Below, piece by piece: positions 9,057 through 18,500 of a stretch of DNA of 64,000 nt. Both the position numbers and the translations under genes were made by a program. The notes beneath the pieces were generated by a model. It searched no databases and had not been told where the DNA came from. It worked only from the letters and a program-made list of their open reading frames with translations. Numbering within the stretch: position 1 is the first letter of the stretch; each line of letters begins with the position of its first letter. The stretch is from Flavobacteriales bacterium (GTDB lineage Bacteria; Bacteroidota; Bacteroidia; Flavobacteriales_E; Vicingaceae), in assembly GCA_015075325.1 (NCBI GenBank), contig JABTUP010000009.1, forward strand, positions 1 to 64,000. Reading direction: 5' to 3'.

Positions 9057-10066
9057 TAATTATTTTAGGAATTGAATCATCGTGTGATGATACGGCTGCC
9101 GCAGTAATTTCTGATGGCAAAATTCTTGCCAACGTAATAGCCAATCAAGATGTGCATAAAGCTTTTGGTGGTGTTGTTCCAGAACTTGCATCGAGGGCAC
9201 ATCAGCAAAATATTGTACCAGTAGTTGATGCTGCATTAAAGAAAGCTGGAGTTGATAAAAAACAGATTAGTGCGGTGGCTTTTACTAACGGGCCAGGGTT
9301 AATGGGTTCGTTGTTGGTTGGGAGTTCTTTTGCTAAAACTTTTGCATTGGCGTTAGCTATTCCAATTATCGAAGTAAATCACATGCAAGGGCATATTTTA
9401 GCTCATTTTATTACCGAAAATGATGGAACAAGCAATAAACCAACATTTCCGTTTATTTGCTTAACAGTTAGTGGCGGACACACTCAACTGGTTAAAGTTT
9501 TCGATTATTTTACGATGGAAGTAATCGGAGAAACCATTGATGATGCTGCTGGTGAAGCGTTTGATAAAGTTGCAAAAATGCTTCAATTACCTTATCCAGG
9601 AGGTCCTTTAGTCGACAAATATGCAAAACTTGGCAATGCTACACGATTTAACTTTCCTCATCCAAAAGTTGAAGGATTAAATTTTAGTTTTAGTGGGCTG
9701 AAAACTTCAGTACTTTATTTTTTGCAGAAAGAACAGCAAATCAATCCCAATTTTATTGAAGAAAACCTGAATGATATTTGTGCATCAGTACAAAAAACAA
9801 TTGTTGATATTTTATTAATAAATGTAAAAAAGGCTTTAATTAAAGAAAACATCAACCAAATAGCTATTGCAGGAGGTGTTTCGGCAAATAGTGAACTAAG
9901 AACAAGGTTGCTTGAACTAGAAAATGAAAATTACAAGGTTTTTATACCCAAGTTTGAATATTGTACTGATAATGCTGCAATGATTGCAATAACTGGATAT
10001 TATAAATTTTTGCAAGGTGAATATGCCTCACAACAAATTACACCAAATGCACGAATGAAGATTTGA
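9041..10066 (+). CDS. tsaD: tRNA N6-adenosine threonylcarbamoyltransferase TsaD
   Basis: TsaD transfers threonylcarbamoyl from threonylcarbamoyl-AMP to A37 of ANN-decoding tRNAs, together with TsaB and TsaE. The 341-residue protein begins with the ASKHA-fold phosphate motif GIESSCDDTAAAV, has the metal-binding H-M-Q-G-H at residues 114-118, LTVSGGHTQL, and IAGGVSANSELR near the C-terminus. All family landmarks are intact. It is divergent from the tamB-like gene and ends 16 nt before the convergent accD. Confidence 0.97.
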   Translation: MQQSPIIILGIESSCDDTAAAVISDGKILANVIANQDVHKAFGGVVPELASRAHQQNIVPVVDAALKKAGVDKKQISAVAFTNGPGLMGSLLVGSSFAKTFALALAIPIIEVNHMQGHILAHFITENDGTSNKPTFPFICLTVSGGHTQLVKVFDYFTMEVIGETIDDAAGEAFDKVAKMLQLPYPGGPLVDKYAKLGNATRFNFPHPKVEGLNFSFSGLKTSVLYFLQKEQQINPNFIEENLNDICASVQKTIVDILLINVKKALIKENINQIAIAGGVSANSELRTRLLELENENYKVFIPKFEYCTDNAAMIAITGYYKFLQGEYASQQITPNARMKI

Positions 10067-10082
10067 AAAGTAAAAAAGCAGT

Positions 10083-10928
10083 TTAATTGTTAAACATGCT
10101 AATTAACTTAGATAAAGTTTGCTTTAAATCTCCTCGTTTTACAATTAAATCTAAGAAACCATGCTCCAAAACAAATTCGGAAGTTTGAAAACCTTCTGGT
10201 AAATCTTTTCCAATGGTTTCTTTAACAACACGAGGGCCAGCAAAACCAATTAATGCTTCAGGTTCGGCAATGTTTAAGTCGCCAAGCATAGCAAAAGAAG
10301 CGGTAACACCACCTGTTGTTGGATCGGTTAATAACGAAATATAAGGAATTTTTGCTTTTGACAACAGCGATAGTTTTGCCGAAGTTTTAGCCATTTGCAT
10401 TAACGAAAATGCAGCTTCCATCATTCGGGCTCCACCAGATTTTGATATCATTAAAAATGGAACTCGATGTTTTAACGAATAATCAATTGCTCGTGCAATT
10501 TTTTCGCCAACAACAGAGCCCATCGAACCACCAATAAAATCAAAATCCATACAAGCAACTACCAAATCATGATTGTCCACTTTTCCAACAGCTGTTCTAA
10601 CAGCGTCTTTTAAGTTGGTTTTCTTTTGAGTAGCAACTATTCTGTCAGAATATTTTTTTGTGTCTTCAAAATTTAACGGATTGCTTGATGATAAGTTGGC
10701 ATCTAATTCTTTGAACTTATTGTCGTCAAAAATTATTTTAAAATATTCTGCAGAACCTATTTTATCGTGATACCCACAATTTTTACAAACGTGTAGTGAA
10801 AGTGAGTGGTCTTCGGTAGAAACAACATTTTTACATTTTGGGCATTTGTACCACAAGCCTTCTGGTGTTTCTTTCTTCTCGGTAGTTGGAGTCATTACTC
10901 CCTTCAATTTCCTCTTAAACCATCCCAT
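10083..10928 (-). CDS. accD: Acetyl-CoA carboxylase carboxyltransferase subunit beta
   Basis: AccD, with AccA, moves the carboxyl group from carboxybiotin to acetyl-CoA to form malonyl-CoA for fatty acid synthesis. The 281-residue protein starts with a zinc ribbon, C29-x2-C32 and C48-x2-C51, followed by the crotonase-fold carboxyltransferase domain with [21 protein letters not shown] and [12 protein letters not shown]. The N-terminal GWFKRK is typical. It lies just downstream of fbaA on the same strand (33 nt gap) and may be co-transcribed. Confidence 0.97.
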   Translation of the reverse strand: MGWFKRKLKGVMTPTTEKKETPEGLWYKCPKCKNVVSTEDHSLSLHVCKNCGYHDKIGSAEYFKIIFDDNKFKELDANLSSSNPLNFEDTKKYSDRIVATQKKTNLKDAVRTAVGKVDNHDLVVACMDFDFIGGSMGSVVGEKIARAIDYSLKHRVPFLMISKSGGARMMEAAFSLMQMAKTSAKLSLLSKAKIPYISLLTDPTTGGVTASFAMLGDLNIAEPEALIGFAGPRVVKETIGKDLPEGFQTSEFVLEHGFLDLIVKRGDLKQTLSKLISMFNN

Positions 10929-10961
10929 ATTGTTAACTTATTAGGTTATTATTATGTTTTT

Positions 10962-12029
10962 TTACAATGTGTTTACATTGTTTAAGTCTTCAAAAGCTTG
11001 TTTTAATCGAGCTTTAAATGTTTTTTCACCTTCACGTAACCATACGCGTGGGTCGTAATATTTTTTGTTAGGTTTATCTTCGCCTTCAGGGTTTCCAATT
11101 TGACCTTTTAAATAAACAGATTTTGCATTGATATAATCTCTTACCCCTTCAGTAAAAGCATATTGTAAATCTGTATCAATGTTCATTTTTATTACACCGT
11201 AAGAAATAGCTTCTCTTATTTCTTCGACAGAAGATCCTGAACCTCCATGGAATACAAAATCTACAGGGTTTTTACCTGTATTGTATTTGTTTTGGATGTA
11301 TTCTTGTGAATTTTTTAAAATTTTAGGGGTTAAATGTACGTTTCCTGGCTTGTAAACACCGTGCACATTTCCAAATGCAGCAGCTATTGTAAATTTATCA
11401 CTTACTTTTAATAATTCTTCGTAAGCATAAGCAACTTCTTCGGGTTGAGTATAAAGTTTATTGTTATCAACATCGGAGTTGTCAACACCATCTTCTTCGC
11501 CACCAGTAATTCCTAATTCAATTTCTAAAGTCATACCTATTTTACTCATGCGTTCAAGGTATTTTTTGCAAATTTCGATGTTTTCGTGAAGAGGTTCTTC
11601 AGATAAATCTATCATGTGTGAGCTATAAAGCGGAATACCATTTTGAGCATAAAATTTTTCACCAGCATCTAGTAAACCATCTATCCAAGGAAGTAGTTTT
11701 TTTGCACAATGGTCGGTATGAAGAATTACTGCAACTTTGTATAGTTTAGCTAGTTCGTGTATGTGTTTTGCACCAGCAATAGCACCAGCAATAGCGGCTT
11801 GTTCGTTTTCGTTGCTTAAGCCTTTTCCTGCATTAAAATGTGCTCCACCATTTGAAAATTGAATGATAACTGGGGCATTCATTTCTTTTGCTGTTTCCAT
11901 AACAGCGTTAACTGTACTAGATCCAGTAACATTTACTGCAGGTAATGCAAAGTTTTTTTCTTTAGCAAGTTTAAACAGTTCTTGTACTTGGTTTCCGGTA
12001 ATTACTCCAAATTCTATTGCTTTAACCAT
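10962..12029 (-). CDS. fbaA: Class II fructose-bisphosphate aldolase
   Basis: A zinc-dependent aldolase that interconverts fructose-1,6-bisphosphate with glyceraldehyde-3-phosphate and dihydroxyacetone phosphate. Metal and substrate residues are seen in LHTDHCAKKLLPW, the acidic ITGGEEDGVDN loop, FGNVHGVYKPGNVHL and FHGGSGSS. This is the longer E. coli FbaA-like subgroup (355 aa). The start is ATG at 12029 (MVKAIEFGVITG); the frame opens further upstream, but that adds a hydrophobic stretch out of keeping with a cytosolic aldolase. Confidence 0.96.
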   Translation of the reverse strand: MVKAIEFGVITGNQVQELFKLAKEKNFALPAVNVTGSSTVNAVMETAKEMNAPVIIQFSNGGAHFNAGKGLSNENEQAAIAGAIAGAKHIHELAKLYKVAVILHTDHCAKKLLPWIDGLLDAGEKFYAQNGIPLYSSHMIDLSEEPLHENIEICKKYLERMSKIGMTLEIELGITGGEEDGVDNSDVDNNKLYTQPEEVAYAYEELLKVSDKFTIAAAFGNVHGVYKPGNVHLTPKILKNSQEYIQNKYNTGKNPVDFVFHGGSGSSVEEIREAISYGVIKMNIDTDLQYAFTEGVRDYINAKSVYLKGQIGNPEGEDKPNKKYYDPRVWLREGEKTFKARLKQAFEDLNNVNTL

Positions 12030-12149
12030 AATAAATTTGTTTTTTTTGGACAGCAAATTTAGTATAAAAATGTGTAAATAGTTTAAAAAAAAAATGATTC
12101 GCAAAAGTTGGTTCGAAGGTCGATTATCTTTTTACAAATTGAGGTTTTT

Positions 12150-13134
12150 TTATTTTAAACCATGCTTTTCATCCTTTCTTATATTTTCAATAGTCCATTC
12201 TAATTTTTTTTCAAATGGATTTAATCGATGTTCGCAGTTTAATTTAGTACACACTTTGCACGATTTTGGCTGGCAATCGTCGCTATGAATAAATAGTTCA
12301 ACACTTTTACCAAATTTTTGTTGCACCATTTTTTCTATTAAATCAATTTCATGATGAGCTTCTCTTACGGTAAAATACCAGGGAAGCGTAACATGGCAGT
12401 CGATATGTAAAATGCTACCGTATTTAATAATTCTTAAGTTGTGTAAATCAATCCAGTTTTCGCTTCTGTTTTCATTTATCCAATCTACCAGTTGTTTTAA
12501 TAAATCTTCATCGGCTTCATCCATAATCCCAGAAATGGATTTACGTATTATTTGAAAACCAGTAACAATAATAATTACTCCAAAAATTAAGGCAACAATA
12601 CTGTCTATCCACATCAGTTTAGTAAACAACATGATACCCAGTCCGATAATTATTCCAACAGTTGTTAAGGTGTCGGAAATTAAATGCTTACCCGAAGCAA
12701 TTAAAGCAATGGAGTTGTTTTTTTTACCTTTTTTTACAGCAATATATCCAACTATAAAATTAACCAAAGCAGCTAATGCAACTAAAATTATTCCCCAATC
12801 AAGTTCTTTAATTTGTTGTGGATTAATGATGTGATTGATGGCTTCAAAAATTATCCAAATACCAGCAAATGATATCATTACACCTTCTAAAGCAGCCGAA
12901 AGAAATTCAACTTTTCCGTGTCCGTATGGATGATTTTTATCTTTTGGCAACGATGATAAATACAAGCTGTATAAACCAATAAATGCACTTATTACGTTTA
13001 CAATTCCTTCTAACGCATCTGTTAAAATAGAAACAGAATTAGTTAAATACCAAGCAGTTAATTTAATCGCAAAAAGCGATAAACCGACAACTACAACAGT
13101 TTTTTGGAAGCGATAATTTTGTTGTTGATTAATC
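12150..13134 (-). CDS. Cation diffusion facilitator family transporter
   Basis: A 328-residue CDF transporter exporting divalent metal ions (Zn, Fe or Mn; specificity not readable) by proton antiport. Six membrane segments fill residues 10-215. The transport site is marked by LTDALEG in helix 2 and SGKHLISDTL (H-x3-D) in helix 5; HPYGHGK lies between. After the cytoplasmic domain comes a Cys-rich tail with C288, C293, C296 and C301 plus a His, a likely extra metal site that recurs in Bacteroidota CDFs. The TTG start codon at 13136-13134 overlaps the TGA stop of the upstream DinB-like gene (TTGA), indicating coupled translation. Confidence 0.9.
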
Positions 13135-13648
13135 AATCTATAATGTAATTTTTTCTTAAAATATTGAGGTGATGTAGCTCATGTCCAGAAATGATAAATC
13201 CGATGGAGAGTACAGTCATTTTATTACCGTTGGCAATTCCGCCTTTTTCCAACATTTCTGGTGTAAAACTTTTAAAAAGAGCTAAAGTTGATTTTCTTAT
13301 TACTTTATATTCTTTTAAAATATCTTTAAGTGTACGTTGGTTTGCGGATGAGTTTTTTACAAAAATATCGTGGTCAAAACCAGGAAGTTCTTTATCGTCA
13401 TTTCTGGCAAAACGTAAGGCTCTTTCACAAAAAATACGCTCGGTGTCCATTACATGAACTAATAATTCTTTTACCGTCCATTTCTTTTTAGCGTAAGCAA
13501 AATTACCTTGTTCTTCGGTTAAATTTTTCACAAAATATTTTACCTCTTTAAATGATTTTTTTAAAGCTTTTTGTAAATCTTCTTCTTCAACTAAGTTAAT
13601 ATAGTTGTTAAAATATTCTGCAAAATTGTGGTTTTCTATTGCTTTCAT
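13133..13648 (-). CDS. DinB-like (DinB_2) four-helix protein
   Basis: A 171-residue DinB/YfiT-like protein. Conserved His positions for the metal-binding four-helix bundle are visible in the VKELLVHVMDTERIF segment and in SGHELHHLNILRKNYI at the C-terminus. Members include thiol-dependent S-transferases (bacillithiol and others) and uncharacterised proteins; the substrate here is unknown. ATG at 13648 is preferred over a TTG seven codons upstream. The stop overlaps the CDF transporter start. Confidence 0.85.
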   Translation of the reverse strand: MKAIENHNFAEYFNNYINLVEEEDLQKALKKSFKEVKYFVKNLTEEQGNFAYAKKKWTVKELLVHVMDTERIFCERALRFARNDDKELPGFDHDIFVKNSSANQRTLKDILKEYKVIRKSTLALFKSFTPEMLEKGGIANGNKMTVLSIGFIISGHELHHLNILRKNYIID

Positions 13649-13755
13649 TTTATGAATGTTTTTCTTCAAAATTATGGTTTAAAGTTTTTATAGACTACTG
13701 TCATTAAAGTTATTTGAAAAAAAAATAAGTAATCTTGTAGGCTAAATTTAAAAAC

Positions 13756-15165
13756 ATGAGTAAGATAAAGTTTGGAACAGACGGATGGAGAGCCATCATA
13801 GCTAAAGATTATACGGTTGATAATGTTGCTAGAGTAGCTATTGCAACAGCAACTTGGTTAGTACACAATTTTAAAAAGCCATCAGTTGTTATTGGTCACG
13901 ATTGCCGATTTGCAGGTGAACTTTTTGCTGAAACAACTGCAAAAGTATTAGCAAATGCTGGTGTAAAAGTGTATTTGGCTAAAGGATTTGTTTCAACTCC
14001 TATGGTTAGTTTAGGTACATTAAAATTAAAAGCTTCATTGGGAGTAGTTATCACAGCATCACATAATCCTCCTTCTTATAATGGTTTTAAGTTAAAAGGC
14101 AGTTTTGGAGGTCCGCTTTTACCAAAACAAATTCAAGAGGTTGAAGATTTAATACCTGATTCGAATACCATTAACTTAGAAATATTGGATTTAGCTAAAT
14201 TGAAGGATAAAGGAATGGTGGAGTATGTTGATTTAGAAACCATGTATGTTAACCATGTTGAAGCTAATTTTGATATGGAAGCAATTAGAAATTCTAAATT
14301 AAATTTTGCTTTCGATGCCATGTATGGTGCGGGACAAAATGTAATGAGACGTTTACTTCCAGAAATTGATTTTTTACATTGCGATTATAATCCTGGATTT
14401 GAGGGTATTGCTCCAGAACCAATTCATCGTAATTTAATGGAGTTTTCTGAAATGATTAAATTATCTGAAGGACAAATTAATTGTGGTTTAGCTGTTGATG
14501 GTGATGCCGATAGAATTGGTTTATATAACAGTTCGGGCGAATTTGTTGATTCGCACCACATCATTTTGTTGTTGATTAAATATTTGGTTGAAGAAAAAAA
14601 ATTAAAAGGAAAAGTAGTTAATGCTTTTTCGGTTACTCCAAAAGTGAAAAAAATGTGCGACCATTATGGACTCGATTATCAGGTAACTCAAATTGGGTTT
14701 AAACACATTGCTGGAGTTATGGTTAAAGAAGATGCATTATTAGGTGGAGAAGAGTCGGGTGGTATTGCCGTAAAAGGACATATTCCGGAGCGAGATGGTA
14801 TTTGGATGGGGATGATTATTTGGGAATACATGGTAAAATCAGGAAAAACATTAGAGCAACTAATTGATGATGTATATAAAATTGTTGGCGAGTTTAAATT
14901 TGAGCGTATCGACTTGCATTTAACAGAAGCTGACAAACAACGTATCATGAAAAAATGTGCTTCTAATTCGTACAGTAAGTTTGGCGATTTACAAGTTAGA
15001 AAAGTTGAAGATATTGATGGTTATAAGTTTTTCTTTGATAATGATGAATGGGTTATGATACGACCTTCTGGTACCGAACCAGTTCTTAGAACTTATGCTG
15101 AAGCAGCAACTGCCGAAGCAGCTTTTAAGGTTTTAGAAAAAACACACAACGAGTTTAAAAATTAA
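13756..15165 (+). CDS. Phosphoglucomutase/phosphomannomutase family protein
   Basis: An alpha-D-phosphohexomutase of 469 residues that interconverts hexose 1- and 6-phosphates. The phosphoserine loop ITASHNPPSYNG has Ser102, the metal loop is DGDADRIG, the sugar loop GGEESGGI, and the phosphate-binding loop RPSGTEPVLR near the C-terminus. All four active-site loops are intact. Substrate choice (glucose or mannose phosphate) cannot be fixed; either would feed the nucleotide-sugar genes at 40-49 kb. It ends 26 nt before a very strong terminator and borders the Cas12a island. Confidence 0.93.
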   Translation: MSKIKFGTDGWRAIIAKDYTVDNVARVAIATATWLVHNFKKPSVVIGHDCRFAGELFAETTAKVLANAGVKVYLAKGFVSTPMVSLGTLKLKASLGVVITASHNPPSYNGFKLKGSFGGPLLPKQIQEVEDLIPDSNTINLEILDLAKLKDKGMVEYVDLETMYVNHVEANFDMEAIRNSKLNFAFDAMYGAGQNVMRRLLPEIDFLHCDYNPGFEGIAPEPIHRNLMEFSEMIKLSEGQINCGLAVDGDADRIGLYNSSGEFVDSHHIILLLIKYLVEEKKLKGKVVNAFSVTPKVKKMCDHYGLDYQVTQIGFKHIAGVMVKEDALLGGEESGGIAVKGHIPERDGIWMGMIIWEYMVKSGKTLEQLIDDVYKIVGEFKFERIDLHLTEADKQRIMKKCASNSYSKFGDLQVRKVEDIDGYKFFFDNDEWVMIRPSGTEPVLRTYAEAATAEAAFKVLEKTHNEFKN

Positions 15166-15191
15166 TTTTTTTTAGAAACAACGTAAAAAAA

Positions 15192-15241
15192 CAATGCAAA
15201 AAAAAACAACGCAAAAAAATGCGTTGTTTTTTTTTGCATTG
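15192..15241 (+). terminator. 22-bp perfect-stem terminator after the mutase gene
   Basis: Left arm 15192-15213 and right arm 15220-15241 are perfect reverse complements over 22 bp with an AAAAAA loop. A9/T9 tracts inside the stem make it serve either direction. It closes the phosphohexomutase unit and marks the left edge of the CRISPR-Cas island, 11 bp before the flanking repeat. Confidence 0.85.
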
Positions 15242-15252
15242 TCGGTTCGTGT

Positions 15253-15295
15253 AGGTTTAATGAAGTGAAAACGGAATTAAACCGTATCGAGAACT
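15253..15295 (+). repeat. Left 43-bp flanking repeat of the Cas12a island
   Basis: This 43-bp sequence recurs as a direct repeat at 23361-23403 with 41 of 43 positions identical; the two differences lie in positions 11 and 14. It contains the inverted pair GGTTTAAT (15254-15261) and ATTAAACC (15276-15283) with a 14-nt loop; both differences fall in the loop. The cas12a-tnpA-cas4-cas1-cas2-array module lies exactly between the two copies. It could be an attachment-type duplication, a pre-existing dispersed repeat used for recombination, or a folded end recognised by a transposase. Confidence 0.8.
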
Positions 15296-15543
15296 ATTAC
15301 TAAAACAATTCCAACTGTGTTGGAACAGGCTCTTTTTCTACTTCGTTTTTAGTTTACAAATGATAAAATTGTTTCTGGTTTTTTAAAAGACAAATAATTA
15401 TTGATACAAAAAGTATGATACAAAAAGTATGATACAAAAAGTATGATACAAATAAGCAGAACTTTTGATATTAAATTATTATAGATTAAGTTATTTTAAA
15501 ATTTTAAATTAATTTTAGAAATCAAACTTGTAACTTAATTAGG
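15296..15543 (+). promoter_or_regulatory. cas12a upstream region
   Basis: This 248-bp gap holds, in order, a perfect 7-bp stem TTCCAAC-TGT-GTTGGAA (15309-15325), a tandem 14-bp repeat (15402-15452), and a candidate promoter with TTTG at 15464-15467, a 19-nt spacer and TAAGTTAT at 15487-15494. The -7 match to TAnnTTTG is only partial. No degenerate CRISPR repeat, such as the mini-arrays that repress cas12a in some type V-A loci, is seen here. Confidence 0.35.
15402..15452 (+). repeat. Tandem 14-bp repeats upstream of cas12a
   Basis: TGATACAAAAAGTA is repeated three times without change (15402-15415, 15416-15429, 15430-15443), then a partial copy begins at 15444. The block ends 11 bp before the candidate -33 element of cas12a, a position where direct repeats often bind a regulator. 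It may equally be a neutral slippage tract. Confidence 0.9.
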
Positions 15544-18500
15544 ATGAAAAATAATAATATGTTAAACTTCACCAACAAATACCAATTATCAAAAACACTT
15601 CGTTTTGAGTTGAAACCGATTGGGAAAACAAAAGAAAATATAATAGCTAAAAACATCTTAAAAAAAGATGAAGAAAGAGCAGAAAGTTATCAGTTAATGA
15701 AAAAAACCATTGATGGTTTTCACAAACATTTTATTGAATTGGCAATGCAAGAAGTTCAGAAGACGAAGTTATCGGAACTTGAAGAATTTGCTGAATTGTA
15801 TAATAAAAGTGCAGAAGAAAAGAAAAAGGACGACAAGTTTGATGATAAATTCAAAAAGGTTCAGGAAGCTCTGCGTAAAGAAATAGTTAAAGGATTTAAT
15901 TCGGAAAAAGTCAAATATTACTACTCCAATATTGATAAAAAAATACTTTTTACTGAATTGCTTAAAAATTGGATTCCAAATGAAAAAATGATAACAGAGT
16001 TATCGGAGTGGAACGCTAAAACCAAAGAGGAAAAAGAACATTTAGTTTATCTTGATAAAGAGTTTGAAAATTTTACTACATATTTTGGTGGGTTTCATAA
16101 GAACAGAGAGAATATGTACACCGATAAAGAGCAAAGTACTGCCATTGCTTATCGTTTAATACATGAAAATTTGCCGAAGTTTTTGGATAATATAAATATC
16201 TATAAAAAAGTAAAAGAAATACCTGTTTTAAGAGAGGAATGTAAAGTATTGTATAAAGAAATTGAGGAATATTTGAATGTTAACAGTATTGATGAAGTAT
16301 TTGAATTATCATATTATAACAAAACTCTAACCCAAAAAGATATCGATGTTTACAACCTAATTATTGGTGGGCGAACACTAGAGGAAGGCAAAAAGAAAAT
16401 TCAGGGCTTAAATGAGTATATTAATTTATACAACCAAAAGCAGGAAAAGAAAAATCGTATTCCGAAATTAAAAATACTGTACAAGCAAATATTAAGCGAC
16501 CGAGACAGTATTTCTTGGTTACCAGAATCTTTTGAAGATGACAATGAAAAAACTGCAAGCCAAAAAGTTTTGGAAGCCATCAATTTATATTACCGAGATA
16601 ATTTACTTTGTTTTCAACCAAAAGACAAAAAAGATACTGAAAACGTATTAGAAGAAACCAAAAAATTATTAGCCGGTTTATCCACTTCTGATTTATCGAA
16701 AATCTATATTAGAAACGACAGAGCTATTACCGATATTTCTCAAGCACTATTTAAAGATTATGGGGTAATTAAAGACGCTTTAAAATTTCAATTCATCCAG
16801 TCTTTTACTATCGGAAAAAATGGCTTATCTAAAAAGCAAGAAGAAGCAATAGAAAAACATTTAAAACAAAAATATTTCTCCATTGCGGAAATAGAAAACG
16901 CTCTGTTTACCTACCAAAGCGAAACAGATGCACTAAAAGAGTTGAAAGAAAACTCACATCCTGTTGTCGATTATTTTATCAACCATTTTAAAGCCAAAAA
17001 GAAAGAAGAAACCGACAAAGACTTTGATTTAATTGCCAATATTGACGCGAAATACAGTTGCATTAAAGGTTTACTAAATACTCCTTACCCTAAGGATAAA
17101 AAACTTTATCAAAGAAGCAAAGGAGATAATGATATAGATAATATCAAGGCTTTTTTGGACGCTTTAATGGAACTCTTACATTTTGTAAAACCTTTGGCTT
17201 TGTCCAATGACAGTACCTTAGAAAAAGACCAGAATTTTTACAGCCACTTTGAACCTTATTACGAGCAATTAGAATTACTCATACCCCTTTATAACAAAGT
17301 TCGAAACTTTGCTGCTAAAAAACCCTACAGCACCGAAAAGTTTAAATTGAATTTTGATAATGCAACGCTTTTGAACGGTTGGGATAAAAACAAAGAAACA
17401 GATAACACTTCCGTAATTCTTCGAAAAGATGGATTATACTATTTAGCTATTATGCCTCAAGATAATAAGAATGTTTTTAAAGATTCCCCTGATTTAAAAG
17501 CTAATGAAAATTGTTTTGAAAAAATGGATTACAAACAAATGGCATTACCAATGGGTTTTGGTGCTTTTGTCCGTAAATGTTTTGGAACAGCATCTCAATT
17601 AGGTTGGAATTGTCCGGAAAGTTGTAAAAATGAAGAAGACAAGATAATTATTAAGGAAGATGAGGTAAAAAATAATCGAGCAGAAATAATTGATTGTTAT
17701 AAAGACTTTCTGAATATATATGAAAAAGACGGTTTTCAATATAAAGAGTATGGATTTGATTTTAAAGAAAGTAATAAATATGAAAGCCTCAGAGAATTTT
17801 TCATAGATGTTGAACAACAAGGTTATAAAATTACCTTCCAAAATATTTCCGAAAACTACATCAATCAACTTGTTGAAGATGGCAAACTCTACCTTTTCCA
17901 AATCTACAACAAAGATTTTTCTCCCTATAGCAAAGGTAAACCCAATATGCATACCATGTACTGGAAAGCGTTGTTTGATTCTGAGAACTTGAAAGATGTG
18001 GTGTATAAACTTAACGGACAGGCTGAGGTGTTTTACCGTAAAAAATCCATCGAACAGAAGAACATTGTTACACATAAAGCGAATGAACCGATTGATAATA
18101 AAAACCCAAAAGCTAAAAAGAAGCAAAGTACTTTTGAATACGATTTAATTAAAGACAAACGCTATACGGTAGATAAATTTCAATTTCATGTTCCTATAAC
18201 ATTAAACTTTAAAGCTACAGGAAATGATTATATCAATCAAGATGTTTTAACTTACCTCAAAAATAACCCTGAGGTAAACATTATTGGATTAGACAGAGGA
18301 GAAAGACATTTAATTTATCTAACCTTAATTAACCAGAAAGGCGAAATATTATTACAAGAATCTCTTAATACTATTGTCAATAAAAAATATGATATTGAAA
18401 CACCTTACCATACTTTGCTTCAAAACAAAGAAGATGAACGAGCAAAAGCACGTGAAAATTGGGGAGTAATAGAAAACATTAAAGAACTGAAAGAAGGCTA

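Noticed and set aside
12094..12288. Small plus-strand frame at the end of the CDF gene
   Set aside because: It overlaps the conserved C-terminus of the transporter and has an atypical Phe/Ser-rich composition.
15296..15543. Possible degenerate CRISPR repeat (mini-array regulator) upstream of cas12a
   Set aside because: The TTTCTACTTCG stretch near 15335 shares the first bases of the handle, but no GTAGA partner follows and no repeat-like 5' part is present.
17599..18126. Long open frame antisense to cas12a
   Set aside because: It is the complement of conserved Cas12a coding sequence; its translation is Phe/Ile-rich with no recognisable domain, as expected for a shadow frame.
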